This document shows positions 56,537 through 64,000 of a DNA stretch of 64,000 nucleotides, one piece after another. Within the stretch, counting starts at the first letter, position 1. Every line of letters starts with the position of its first letter. A program made the translations under genes and the position numbers. The notes under the pieces are model-generated. The model did not search any database, was not told where the DNA came from, and saw only the letters and a list, made by a program, of their open reading frames with translations. The stretch is from NCBI RefSeq assembly GCF_018069805.1, contig NZ_JAGPYN010000011.1:1-64000 (forward strand), read 5' to 3'. This DNA comes from Pseudoalteromonas ostreae. Its GTDB lineage: Bacteria; Pseudomonadota; Gammaproteobacteria; Enterobacterales; Alteromonadaceae.

Positions 56537-57628
56537 TTAAAACGCTAACTTCAGGTACCAATTTACATTGGCATAATACGCTTTATCAATATCTAGATTA
56601 TCGCTCTGTATATTAAAACCAAAATAATCGTTCTCGATACCAAGTAAAAAAGCTTCACTTTTTATTTCATAGCCCCCAATTACGGCCCAATGATCCCAAA
56701 AGTGCATGCGTGCTTTTAATTGGGAAAACGTATCTTGATCAAATTGTTTAACCATCAGCTCCGTAGAAAACAAATCGTTAATGCGATAATCTGCATAAAC
56801 TTTGATACGTACCGGCATATCAAATTTATGCGTGACTTCGTTGCCATACTCAGACGTTGCTAAGCGCACTGTTGGCTCAGTGACAATATCCCCATCATCG
56901 TTTTCAGTAAACGGGACCTCTGTTGTATAACCATTTGCAAAACCGCTTTTTTCATACTCAGTTTTATACAGTAAGTCTTGTGCAAGTAGCCCAACGCTTA
57001 AATCATGGTTTATTTTCCAATTAACTGCTAAATCAACGCTGTACCCTAAGCCAGATGGGTTCTCATCTGGAGTAAATCGCTTAAATAAAATATCTTTCGA
57101 AAAATAAGAGTCGACTGTTAATGCGCCTTGGATCTCATCACTATAGACTGTGCCTTCGACTGTCAGATCTTGAAAATGCGTACTAGCAAAAACCGTTAAT
57201 TTAGGCGTGATGGTTAAGGCCTCAAATTCTAAAAATTTGAAATCATAAGAAACAAACAATCCATTGGTGGTTGATTGCTTACCGTCTAGGTAATAAACAT
57301 AATTTCTATCTTCAAAAGGCAGGTCATTTTTTTCAGTATGCAAATAACGCGCGGTATCCGCATCAAAGCTTAAAACATAATCAAAGCGGCTTTGATAACC
57401 GACTTTAAAATTTCCATAGCCAACACCAAACTCAAAAACATTATAAGTAAAGGCGCTATCACCGGATGTTAATGGAGCATCAAAGTCATCAATAAAGGCT
57501 GTGACAGGTTGTGCTTCTGTATACACTTCTGAATCGAGTGTGGTGAAAATTTGGAACGGCTCTGTTGCATGACTAATAGGGGTAATTAAAAATGCAGAAA
57601 ATCCTAACGTGAGAAGTTTTTTTTTCAT
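56537..57628 (-). CDS. Uncharacterised outer membrane beta-barrel protein, middle gene of envelope cluster
   Basis: This 363-aa protein has a signal peptide (~1-21, ending ISHA-TEP). A pattern of amphipathic strands follows (FEFGVGYGNFKVGYQSRFDYVL, LFVSYDFKFLEFEALTITPKLTVFAS, YSVDLAVNWKINHDLSVGLLAQDLLY, RIKVYADYRINDLFSTELMVKQF), ending in ANVNWYLKLAF with the aromatic terminal residue of BAM substrates. I see no match to a named porin family; a TraF-like or FadL-like shape is possible. It lies between two lipoprotein genes in one operon (9 and 57 bp spacing). Confidence 0.82.
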   Translation of the reverse strand: MKKKLLTLGFSAFLITPISHATEPFQIFTTLDSEVYTEAQPVTAFIDDFDAPLTSGDSAFTYNVFEFGVGYGNFKVGYQSRFDYVLSFDADTARYLHTEKNDLPFEDRNYVYYLDGKQSTTNGLFVSYDFKFLEFEALTITPKLTVFASTHFQDLTVEGTVYSDEIQGALTVDSYFSKDILFKRFTPDENPSGLGYSVDLAVNWKINHDLSVGLLAQDLLYKTEYEKSGFANGYTTEVPFTENDDGDIVTEPTVRLATSEYGNEVTHKFDMPVRIKVYADYRINDLFSTELMVKQFDQDTFSQLKARMHFWDHWAVIGGYEIKSEAFLLGIENDYFGFNIQSDNLDIDKAYYANVNWYLKLAF

Positions 57629-57685
57629 ACTTATTTCACTTGTTATTATTTAAGAGGGAGAACAGCTCTCCCTCTTATTTTTACA

Positions 57686-60600
57686 TTACTTCGATGAATC
57701 TAAAAAACTAATATCAGTATAGTCGATAACCTCACCATCGATATACTCAACAGAAATACCATTGGTAATTTCTGTCACAGTACCGAACTTCATCATAGTG
57801 CCTGCAACGTTAGCATCAACACTCCCCATGACCTCGTCACCTTCTTCAACCATTAACGATAATGCGTAGCCAATACTATTATGCAACTGTAGTTCAACAG
57901 CATAATTGTCATTTTCATTTGCCCAATCAACAGATAACATCGCAGTGAAATCAATGTCACCTGTAACACCTGATGCGGTGATCATGCCAAGCTCTGTTAC
58001 ATCGGCACCAGATATACTTAATGTACCAATAAATCCTGCATCACCATCAACTATTTCAACGCGGCTCCAACCATCTACTGATAACACTTTACCATCAACA
58101 GCCGTATCACTTGAAACTTCTTCTTCAAAGTTAATAACTAAACAAGAATCGGATAGATCTTTAGCAATTGTGCCATTATTAGCATCGATGCAATACTGTA
58201 AAGCATCCCCCATATCATCAAGTCTTTCAATATGAACCATTGCACCGTCAACAGTTTCAATCATACCGCCAAACGCGAATACGATTGCTTTATTATTGAT
58301 TGACCCATTCACGTTGACCTGCTCGCCTGTTTCACTGTTAACAAGATCAAGCCCTAATGCGTCTTTATCAAAGCTGTACGTCCAGTTAGGATATCGAGTA
58401 GAAACAACATCTGTAGCGTCATCCCCTAAATCCCAAGCTTCTGTCAACACATCATAAATAACTTCAGCAGTATCAAATAATGCCCGACCGCCCGACTTAG
58501 TAACCAAAGTTACATTTCGAACACTCTCAGTGCCTGCTTTAACATCAACTAATACCGTAAATGTTGTAATTGCTGTTTGAGCATCTGACTCCAATGAAGT
58601 TGCGCTAGTTAAAGCAGTATCGCCTTCATTTCTAACACTTGTGGCTAATGTAGCACTGAGTTTCGCCGCTGCAGATAAGTTTGCAGCAATATCTTTATCG
58701 CTTGTTTCAGAGGCAATATCCATTAATGCTGCAGCAGCAACTTCAGCTTGTACTACCGCATTAGCGAGTTCAGCTGCTTTTTCGCGAGTCTCTGTAGCCA
58801 CGCTAATTGCTGTTTGTGCGGATAATAAAGCAAGCTCTGCATTAGCTTTATTATCAATCGTTGCAGCAGCAACTGTGATCATCGCTATTGCTAAATCACT
58901 TTGCGCAATCATGGCGGCAGAATCAGCAGCATCTAGGTTATTGCTTGCGATAGTCGCATTGCTTTTTGCAACGTTGAGATCTAAACCTAATTCTTTCACA
59001 GCCCCATCAGAGCGACTGACTTCAGCATCAATACCAAAAATCAAGGTTGTAACTGCTTCAAGCTGAGTGGCAACAGCACTGCTTAATACATTTGCTCTGT
59101 CTGCTAGCTGTTTATATTGCTCACCTAAACTTGCGGCGGTAGTTGCAATCCCTTGTGTTAATGCAAGCGCTGCAGAAAGCTCGACCTGCAACTGGCTATA
59201 TTCAGCTTTATTCCCTGATAATGTAAACACATCTGCACTGTAAGCCAAAACCTGCTCGGTTGTTTCTAAACCAGCATCACCTAACGTTTTCACTTTTGTC
59301 AATTCAGCAACACCCACAGCGATTGAGTCGGTAGATGTAGCTAACGCAGCTGTTGTGGCAGTAACTTGTAATTCTAACTCTGCTGCGACTTTAGCCATTA
59401 GATCATCACCAGCATCACAGTTATCTTCACAGCCAATCTTCTCTAGTGCTTTTTTAACTTCTTTTGCAGTTTCTTTTAAATCTTTATCTAAGCCTTTTTC
59501 CTTTGCTTTTGCTTGCACATCCTCAACCGCTTTAGTGGTTTTGTTTTTGAATTTTGCAATTTCATCAGCATCGGTAATGCCTAAGTTCTCAGCAACTTTA
59601 GCAAATGCTTCATCAATACCTTCACCTGTAACTACTGCAGCAAAAATAAGGCTGGTATTCTCAACTGCTTTTTGTAGCTCAGCTGCAATCTTCTGGACAA
59701 TTTCATTGTCACTGTTGCTTACTTTGCCTTCTTTAACAGCTGCAGATAGACTTGCAATCAGCTCTTTTAATGAGCCATTGGCACCCGCCCCCGCAACAGA
59801 CTGCAATGAAACAGCCGTTTGAACTAATGCCAAAGTACCTGCATCCAGTGAATCCCCTTCGCCAATATCACTAAAATCAACTGCGCCACCAAGAGAAATA
59901 TCACCAAGTAAAGAAGCAGCTTTAATTGCTGTATCAGGCCCTAATACTTGAATTAATGTTTTTAAACTTGCCGCTGCAACTGCTTCATCTGAGACTGCTG
60001 AACCATCTTTAGCAGCGTCTAACAACATTTTTGCTGCAATACTCGTATATAAAGTCACATTAGCAAAGTACTGCTGCACACCAGTACCATTACCTTCCGC
60101 GAAATTAATACCACGAGCACTGGCAGGTGCTACCGAAGCTTTAATAAATTTAACAACTTGTAGTTCAAGATCATCTTTGTACCACTCGCCAAAATCAATA
60201 GCTATATCGCCATTGTTTATCATTCCAGCCTCTTCAGATGCTGCCGGCACTTCATCGTAGCTGCCACAGCCGGTAAATGAATCACATTTAACCATGCTGT
60301 CATCTTCTTTCGACGTACTCACCGTAATATAAAGCGGACCCGAAAAGCCGTCTTCAAGGTAAATATTATAGGCACCAGTGGTTGACGTCATTGTCTCAGC
60401 TGGATTAGCAGCCGTAACCAATGCCAATGCTTTGGCATCAGCATCTGCTTGAGAAGTCGTCGATTCTGCAGTATAGCTTGCATCAGACGCAGCCTCTAAA
60501 CGGTACGCAACGAGGACAGATCCACCCGCCTCATTGATAGTAGATACTGTCACTACGGCATTTTTTAACGAACCTTTTACCGCTTTCCCCGATACTTGAG

Positions 60601-60745
60601 TATTAAAATTAGTGCTGACTTCGCCTTTATATACTGTAACTGGATCAGGCTTGTTATTATTATTATCTGAACCGCAACCTGTGAGGCCGAGAGTCAATGC
60701 AACCGAGGCTGCAATTGGGGTAAATTTAATTATTCTTTTCGCCAT
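57686..60745 (-). CDS. Uncharacterised large Ala-rich lipoprotein (1019 aa), first gene of envelope cluster
   Basis: The lipobox LTGC has acylated Cys24, followed by Gly and a Ser/Asn/Asp linker, which predicts outer-membrane anchoring. Domains by composition: a carbohydrate/peptidase-regulatory-like beta domain (~45-145, VSGKAVKGSLKNAVVTVSTI ... TGAYNIYL); the motif KCDSFTGCG at ~154; a very long Ala-rich helical region (~200-740), including a charged coiled-coil part and a second Cys pair in IGCEDNCDAGDD; and a beta-rich C-terminus (~760-1019) with FGTVTEITNGISVEYIDGE. AGGAG precedes the ATG. I recognise no named family. Its Ala-rich antisense frames are shadows. Confidence 0.87.
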   Translation of the reverse strand: MAKRIIKFTPIAASVALTLGLTGCGSDNNNNKPDPVTVYKGEVSTNFNTQVSGKAVKGSLKNAVVTVSTINEAGGSVLVAYRLEAASDASYTAESTTSQADADAKALALVTAANPAETMTSTTGAYNIYLEDGFSGPLYITVSTSKEDDSMVKCDSFTGCGSYDEVPAASEEAGMINNGDIAIDFGEWYKDDLELQVVKFIKASVAPASARGINFAEGNGTGVQQYFANVTLYTSIAAKMLLDAAKDGSAVSDEAVAAASLKTLIQVLGPDTAIKAASLLGDISLGGAVDFSDIGEGDSLDAGTLALVQTAVSLQSVAGAGANGSLKELIASLSAAVKEGKVSNSDNEIVQKIAAELQKAVENTSLIFAAVVTGEGIDEAFAKVAENLGITDADEIAKFKNKTTKAVEDVQAKAKEKGLDKDLKETAKEVKKALEKIGCEDNCDAGDDLMAKVAAELELQVTATTAALATSTDSIAVGVAELTKVKTLGDAGLETTEQVLAYSADVFTLSGNKAEYSQLQVELSAALALTQGIATTAASLGEQYKQLADRANVLSSAVATQLEAVTTLIFGIDAEVSRSDGAVKELGLDLNVAKSNATIASNNLDAADSAAMIAQSDLAIAMITVAAATIDNKANAELALLSAQTAISVATETREKAAELANAVVQAEVAAAALMDIASETSDKDIAANLSAAAKLSATLATSVRNEGDTALTSATSLESDAQTAITTFTVLVDVKAGTESVRNVTLVTKSGGRALFDTAEVIYDVLTEAWDLGDDATDVVSTRYPNWTYSFDKDALGLDLVNSETGEQVNVNGSINNKAIVFAFGGMIETVDGAMVHIERLDDMGDALQYCIDANNGTIAKDLSDSCLVINFEEEVSSDTAVDGKVLSVDGWSRVEIVDGDAGFIGTLSISGADVTELGMITASGVTGDIDFTAMLSVDWANENDNYAVELQLHNSIGYALSLMVEEGDEVMGSVDANVAGTMMKFGTVTEITNGISVEYIDGEVIDYTDISFLDSSK

Positions 60746-61142
60746 GAAAATCTCCTAGAGTGCTTGTTAGCAAATAGCATTACTGAAATCGTAGCCTATA
60801 TTAATATCAATAGTCATTTAAGTTAAAATTATGTATCAACGCAACTCTTTGGGTTACCTTTTTATTACATGCTATCAACTTATCATCAATATATGACAAT
60901 TTATGGAAAAATGTAATTTTAATTACACCTGTAAATAACCACTAACAGACTAAAGGTTTTTTATATCTAGTGAGAAAGTTAAGTAAAAATAAAGGCTTAA
61001 TTATTTTTTAATTGATTAGGGAACAGATAGGAGATTAAATATTAGCCGAAAGATACAAATTAACGCAAATTCGTTTACATTTATTCACATAAATAAGAGA
61101 GGAAAAGTGACTTAGCAGTCACTTTTCATTTTATTACACTAA
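60746..61142. other. Upstream region of the envelope cluster
   Basis: No gene in about 400 bp. It must contain the promoter of the 1019-aa lipoprotein gene and the end of the prp transcript. The sequence is AT-rich; apart from the hairpin at 61103-61126 I see no clear element. Confidence 0.5.
61103..61126 (-). terminator. Hairpin terminator after prpF
   Basis: AAAAGTGACT (61103-61112) and AGTCACTTTT (61117-61126) form a perfect 10-bp stem with a 4-nt loop, 17 bp after the prpF stop on the minus strand. The built-in T's at the stem base could serve as the U-tract. Confidence 0.7.
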
Positions 61143-62318
61143 TTAATTCGCCTCAGGTGCTCGGACAACGCCTTCCATTAGCACACGAGCACTGCGACTC
61201 ATACTGGCCTTGGTAACCTGCCATTTACCGTTTTGAAGTATCGCTTGCGCGCCTACTGTTAATGTACCTGACGGATGGCCAAAATTAACTTCGTTCAACT
61301 GACCGCCACCAGCTGCAATATTAACGAGCGATCCTTCTATTGCAGCTGCTGTGCCAATTGCAACAGCGGCAGTACCCATCATCGCATGATGAAGTTTCCC
61401 CATCGACATGGCACGTACCAGTAGGTTGATATTATCATTGTGAATTTCTTTACCGCTTGAAGCTAGGTATGACATTGGTTTATTAATAAATGCAACTTTT
61501 GGTGTATGTTGACGCGCTACCGCCTCACTAATATGAGCGATCAAGCCCATTTTTACTGCCCCATGCGCTCTAATAGACTCAAGCTTAGCTAATGCTTGTT
61601 CGTCATTATTTATATCATCTTGAAGTTCAGTGCCGGTATAGCCGATATCTGCTGCATTAACAAAAATAGTAGGGATACCCGCGTTGATCATAGTGGCTCT
61701 AAGTACACCAAACTCAGGTACTTCAAGGTCATCAACCACATTACCTGTTGGAAATAGCGCACCATCGCCATCCGCTGGATCAATAAACTCTAATTTCACC
61801 TCAGCGGCGGGAAATGTCACCCCGTCGAGTTCAAAGTCACCCGTTTCTTGTACTTCACCGTTGATCATTGGTACATGCACTAAAATGCTTTTTTTAATAT
61901 TAACTTGCCAAACTCGCACTACAGCCACACCGTTTTCTGGAATACGAGCAGCATCAACAAGACCATTACTAATTGCAAATGCGCCAACTGCAGAAGTTAA
62001 ATTACCGCAGTTCCCGCTCCAATCAACAAACGCTTTATCAATAGCAACTTGGCCAAATAAGTAATCAACATCGTGATGAGCTTGCTCACTTTTACTTAAA
62101 ATAACGGTTTTACTGGTACTAGAAGTAGCCCCCCCCATACCATCGGTTTGCTTGCCATATGGATCTGGACTACCAATCACTCGTAGCAATAAATTATCTC
62201 GCACAGAACCTGCGACTTGTGCTGCCTCTGGTAAATCGCTGAGATTAAAGAATACCCCTTTACTAGTGCCACCGCGCATGTAGGTGGCAGGTACTTTAAT
62301 TTGTGGTTTAAATGTCAT
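61143..62318 (-). CDS. prpF: 2-methylaconitate cis-trans isomerase PrpF
   Basis: PrpF isomerises 2-methylaconitate so that the AcnD/PrpF route of the methylcitrate cycle can replace PrpD when degrading propionyl-CoA. The 391-aa product opens with QIKVPATYMRGGTSKGVFF, then GGATSSTSKTVIL, GNCGNLTSAVGAFAI with the family Cys, and closes in NFGHPSGTLTVGA and RSARVLMEG. It lies 11 bp after acnD, as expected for the acnD-prpF pair. Confidence 0.95.
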   Translation of the reverse strand: MTFKPQIKVPATYMRGGTSKGVFFNLSDLPEAAQVAGSVRDNLLLRVIGSPDPYGKQTDGMGGATSSTSKTVILSKSEQAHHDVDYLFGQVAIDKAFVDWSGNCGNLTSAVGAFAISNGLVDAARIPENGVAVVRVWQVNIKKSILVHVPMINGEVQETGDFELDGVTFPAAEVKLEFIDPADGDGALFPTGNVVDDLEVPEFGVLRATMINAGIPTIFVNAADIGYTGTELQDDINNDEQALAKLESIRAHGAVKMGLIAHISEAVARQHTPKVAFINKPMSYLASSGKEIHNDNINLLVRAMSMGKLHHAMMGTAAVAIGTAAAIEGSLVNIAAGGGQLNEVNFGHPSGTLTVGAQAILQNGKWQVTKASMSRSARVLMEGVVRAPEAN

Positions 62319-62329
62319 GACTGTTTTCC

Positions 62330-64000
62330 TTATACACTTTGCGTGGCTTCTAAAAAGTCTTGAGCAAAGCGTTGTAATACGCCACCTGCAGCATAAATGG
62401 ATAGCTCTTCTTGAGTATCAATACGGCACTTTGTTGGCACATTTAATACTTCACCATCAGTGCGGGTAATCGTTAAATTAACGCTCGCACCTGGTGTTAA
62501 TTCACCCGTTACATCGTAACTTTCACTGCCATCTAGCTTAAGCGTTTTACGGGTGGTGCCCGCTTTAAATTCCAGCGGTAATACACCCATACCAATTAAG
62601 TTAGTACGGTGTATACGCTCAAAACCTTCTGCAACAATAACTTCAACGCCAGCTAACCGCACACCTTTGGCAGCCCAATCACGAGAAGAGCCTTGGCCAT
62701 AGTCAGCTCCTGCAACAATAATTAATGGTTGTTTGCGCTGCATATAGGTTTCGATTGCTTCCCACATCCGAGTAACTGTGCTCTCAGGCTCAATGCGGGC
62801 ATATGAGCCTTGTTTAACTTCGCCATTTTCAATCACCATTTCATTAAGTAATTTAGGATTAGCAAAAGTTGCACGTTGTGCAGTTAAATGGTCGCCACGG
62901 TGCGTTGCATACGAGTTAAAGTCTTCTTCTGGCACACCCATATGTGTTAAGTACTCACCTGCTGCACTACTGGCCATAATTGCATTTGACGGTGATAAAT
63001 GGTCAGTTGTGATGTTATCGCCAAGTACCGCTAATGCGCGCATGCCTTTCATGGTTCGCTCACCAGCGAGTGCGCCTTCCCAATATGGCGGGCGGCGAAT
63101 ATAAGTACTTTGTGGGCGCCAATCGTAAAGTGGGTCGTTATCTTCACCGTAATCAACGGTTAAATTAAACATCGGCTCGTAAACCTTCTTATACTGCTCA
63201 GGTTTTACGCTTTGTTTAATCACTGCGTCAATCTCTTCATCTGATGGCCAAATATCTTTTAAGGTTACGTCATTGCCCTGCTGGTCTTGTCCGAGTACGT
63301 CTTTTTCAATATCAAAACGAATAGTTCCTGCAATGGCATAGGCAACTACTAATGGCGGAGACGCTAAAAATGCTTGCTTAGCGTATGGGTGAATACGGCC
63401 ATCAAAATTACGATTACCAGAGAGCACAGCCGTGGCGTATAGGTCGCGATCAATCACTTCTTGTTGAATAACGGGATCAAGCGCGCCACTCATACCGTTG
63501 CACGTAGTGCACGCAAAGCCAACAATACCAAAACCAAGTTGCTCTAATTCTGATAGTAATTTGGCATCTTCAAGATACGATTGCACCGTTTTTGAACCCG
63601 GTGCTAATGAGGTTTTAACCCATGGCTTGCGAGTTAAGCCCTTCGCATTTGCATTACGCGCAATAAGACCAGCTGCAATGACATTACGTGGATTACTGGT
63701 ATTCGTACAACTAGTGATAGCAGCAATAATACAGGCACCGTCCGGCATTAAACCGTCTTCATTTTCAACAACCCCAGAGATCCCCTGCGCTGCCAAATCA
63801 TTGGTTGAAACACGGCGATGCGGATTTGACGGTCCAGCAATATTGCGGCCAACGCTTGATAGATCAAATTTTAATACCCGATCGTACTGCGCTGTTTTTA
63901 GGCTGTCGCTCCACAGACCGGTAGTTTTTGCGTAGTTTTCAACTAAGGCAATTTGCTCTTCTTCACGTCCTGTTAGGCGTAAGTAATCAATGGTCATCTG
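62330..64000 (-). CDS. acnD: Fe/S-dependent 2-methylisocitrate dehydratase AcnD (3' part)
   Basis: The gene runs off the right edge of the window; about 555 C-terminal residues are visible, and the ATG at 63997 is an internal Met. Motifs of the AcnA-type fold: CIIAAITSCTNTSNP, FGIVGFACTTCNGMSGAL (cluster Cys), NRNFDGRIHP, YGQGSSRDWAAKGVRL and ERIHRTNLIGMGVLPLEF. Adjacency to prpF separates AcnD from housekeeping AcnA. It dehydrates 2-methylcitrate in propionate catabolism. prpB and prpC would be expected to the right, beyond the window. Confidence 0.93.
   Translation of the reverse strand, partial: QMTIDYLRLTGREEEQIALVENYAKTTGLWSDSLKTAQYDRVLKFDLSSVGRNIAGPSNPHRRVSTNDLAAQGISGVVENEDGLMPDGACIIAAITSCTNTSNPRNVIAAGLIARNANAKGLTRKPWVKTSLAPGSKTVQSYLEDAKLLSELEQLGFGIVGFACTTCNGMSGALDPVIQQEVIDRDLYATAVLSGNRNFDGRIHPYAKQAFLASPPLVVAYAIAGTIRFDIEKDVLGQDQQGNDVTLKDIWPSDEEIDAVIKQSVKPEQYKKVYEPMFNLTVDYGEDNDPLYDWRPQSTYIRRPPYWEGALAGERTMKGMRALAVLGDNITTDHLSPSNAIMASSAAGEYLTHMGVPEEDFNSYATHRGDHLTAQRATFANPKLLNEMVIENGEVKQGSYARIEPESTVTRMWEAIETYMQRKQPLIIVAGADYGQGSSRDWAAKGVRLAGVEVIVAEGFERIHRTNLIGMGVLPLEFKAGTTRKTLKLDGSESYDVTGELTPGASVNLTITRTDGEVLNVPTKCRIDTQEELSIYAAGGVLQRFAQDFLEATQSV

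Noticed and set aside
58641..59822. Long plus-strand frames opposite the 1019-aa lipoprotein gene
   Set aside because: They are Ala/Ser-rich mirror images of an Ala-rich coding sequence, lack ribosome sites and oppose a gene with signal peptide and clear domain layout.

Overview
The window reads as a chromosomal segment of a low-GC marine gammaproteobacterium of the order Alteromonadales; the protein set looks most like Pseudoalteromonas. This rests on gene order (tolQRAB-pal-cpoB next to tRNA-Lys, ruvCAB, ybbAP/tesA, dapB-carAB-greA, aat-bpt-infA, clpA-clpS/cspD, ribE/norM), on lineage-flavoured families (DUF3080, DUF3718, monomeric NADP isocitrate dehydrogenase, AcnD/PrpF) and on protein-level resemblance. 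I had no database to confirm genus or species.

Layout. 0-8.3 kb (minus strand): tRNA-Lys, the Tol-Pal envelope operon, then ruvCAB with a LexA-type box upstream of ruvC. Between ruvB and tolQ, where ybgC usually sits, there is no protein gene; instead a sigma70-type promoter and a rho-independent terminator on the plus strand bracket a probable ~180-nt small RNA. 8.3-12.3 kb: ybbA-ybbP ABC exporter divergent from tesA, then tRNA-Pro(GGG). 12.3-18.8 kb: an accessory block holding a zeta-like ATPase with a small partner protein, a truncated IS66 element lying in a small HTH-like gene, a phosphorelay/c-di-GMP cluster (PAS-PAS histidine kinase, CheY-like regulator, REC-GGDEF-EAL protein), and a decayed OmpA-like gene. 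18.8-26 kb: S66 peptidase, greA, carB, carA, dapB. 26-31 kb: NhaC antiporter, Tsx/OmpK porin followed by an 8-bp tandem repeat, two GNAT acetyltransferases, pssA. 31-43 kb: trxB, a long-form acnB, aat-bpt-infA, clpA, clpS, cspD, monomeric idh. 43-53 kb: two amidohydrolases (one lacking the HxH metal motif), an HNH-like protein, DUF3718 and DUF445 proteins, fructosamine-kinase family protein, CPXCG protein, ribE, norM, DUF3080 lipoprotein, two tRNA-Val(GAC) genes with degenerate tandem tRNA-like copies. 53.5-61 kb: a periplasmic solute-binding-type protein and a three-gene minus-strand envelope cluster (1019-aa lipoprotein, 363-aa beta-barrel, 624-aa lipoprotein) that I cannot assign to a known system. 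61-64 kb: prpF and the 3' part of acnD, from the methylcitrate cycle.

How the genes work together. Most of the window is housekeeping: envelope integrity (Tol-Pal), Holliday junction processing (RuvABC), carbamoyl phosphate and lysine/DAP synthesis (CarAB, DapB), N-degron proteolysis (Aat and Bpt tag, ClpS recognises, ClpA unfolds), the TCA and methylcitrate cycles (AcnB, Idh, AcnD, PrpF) and redox balance (TrxB). The parts most worth a second look are the lipoprotein/barrel/lipoprotein cluster at 54.6-60.7 kb, the probable sRNA at 5.6 kb, the zeta-like gene pair at 12.6 kb, the pseudo-tRNA array at 53 kb, and the terminator-like hairpin just ahead of carA.
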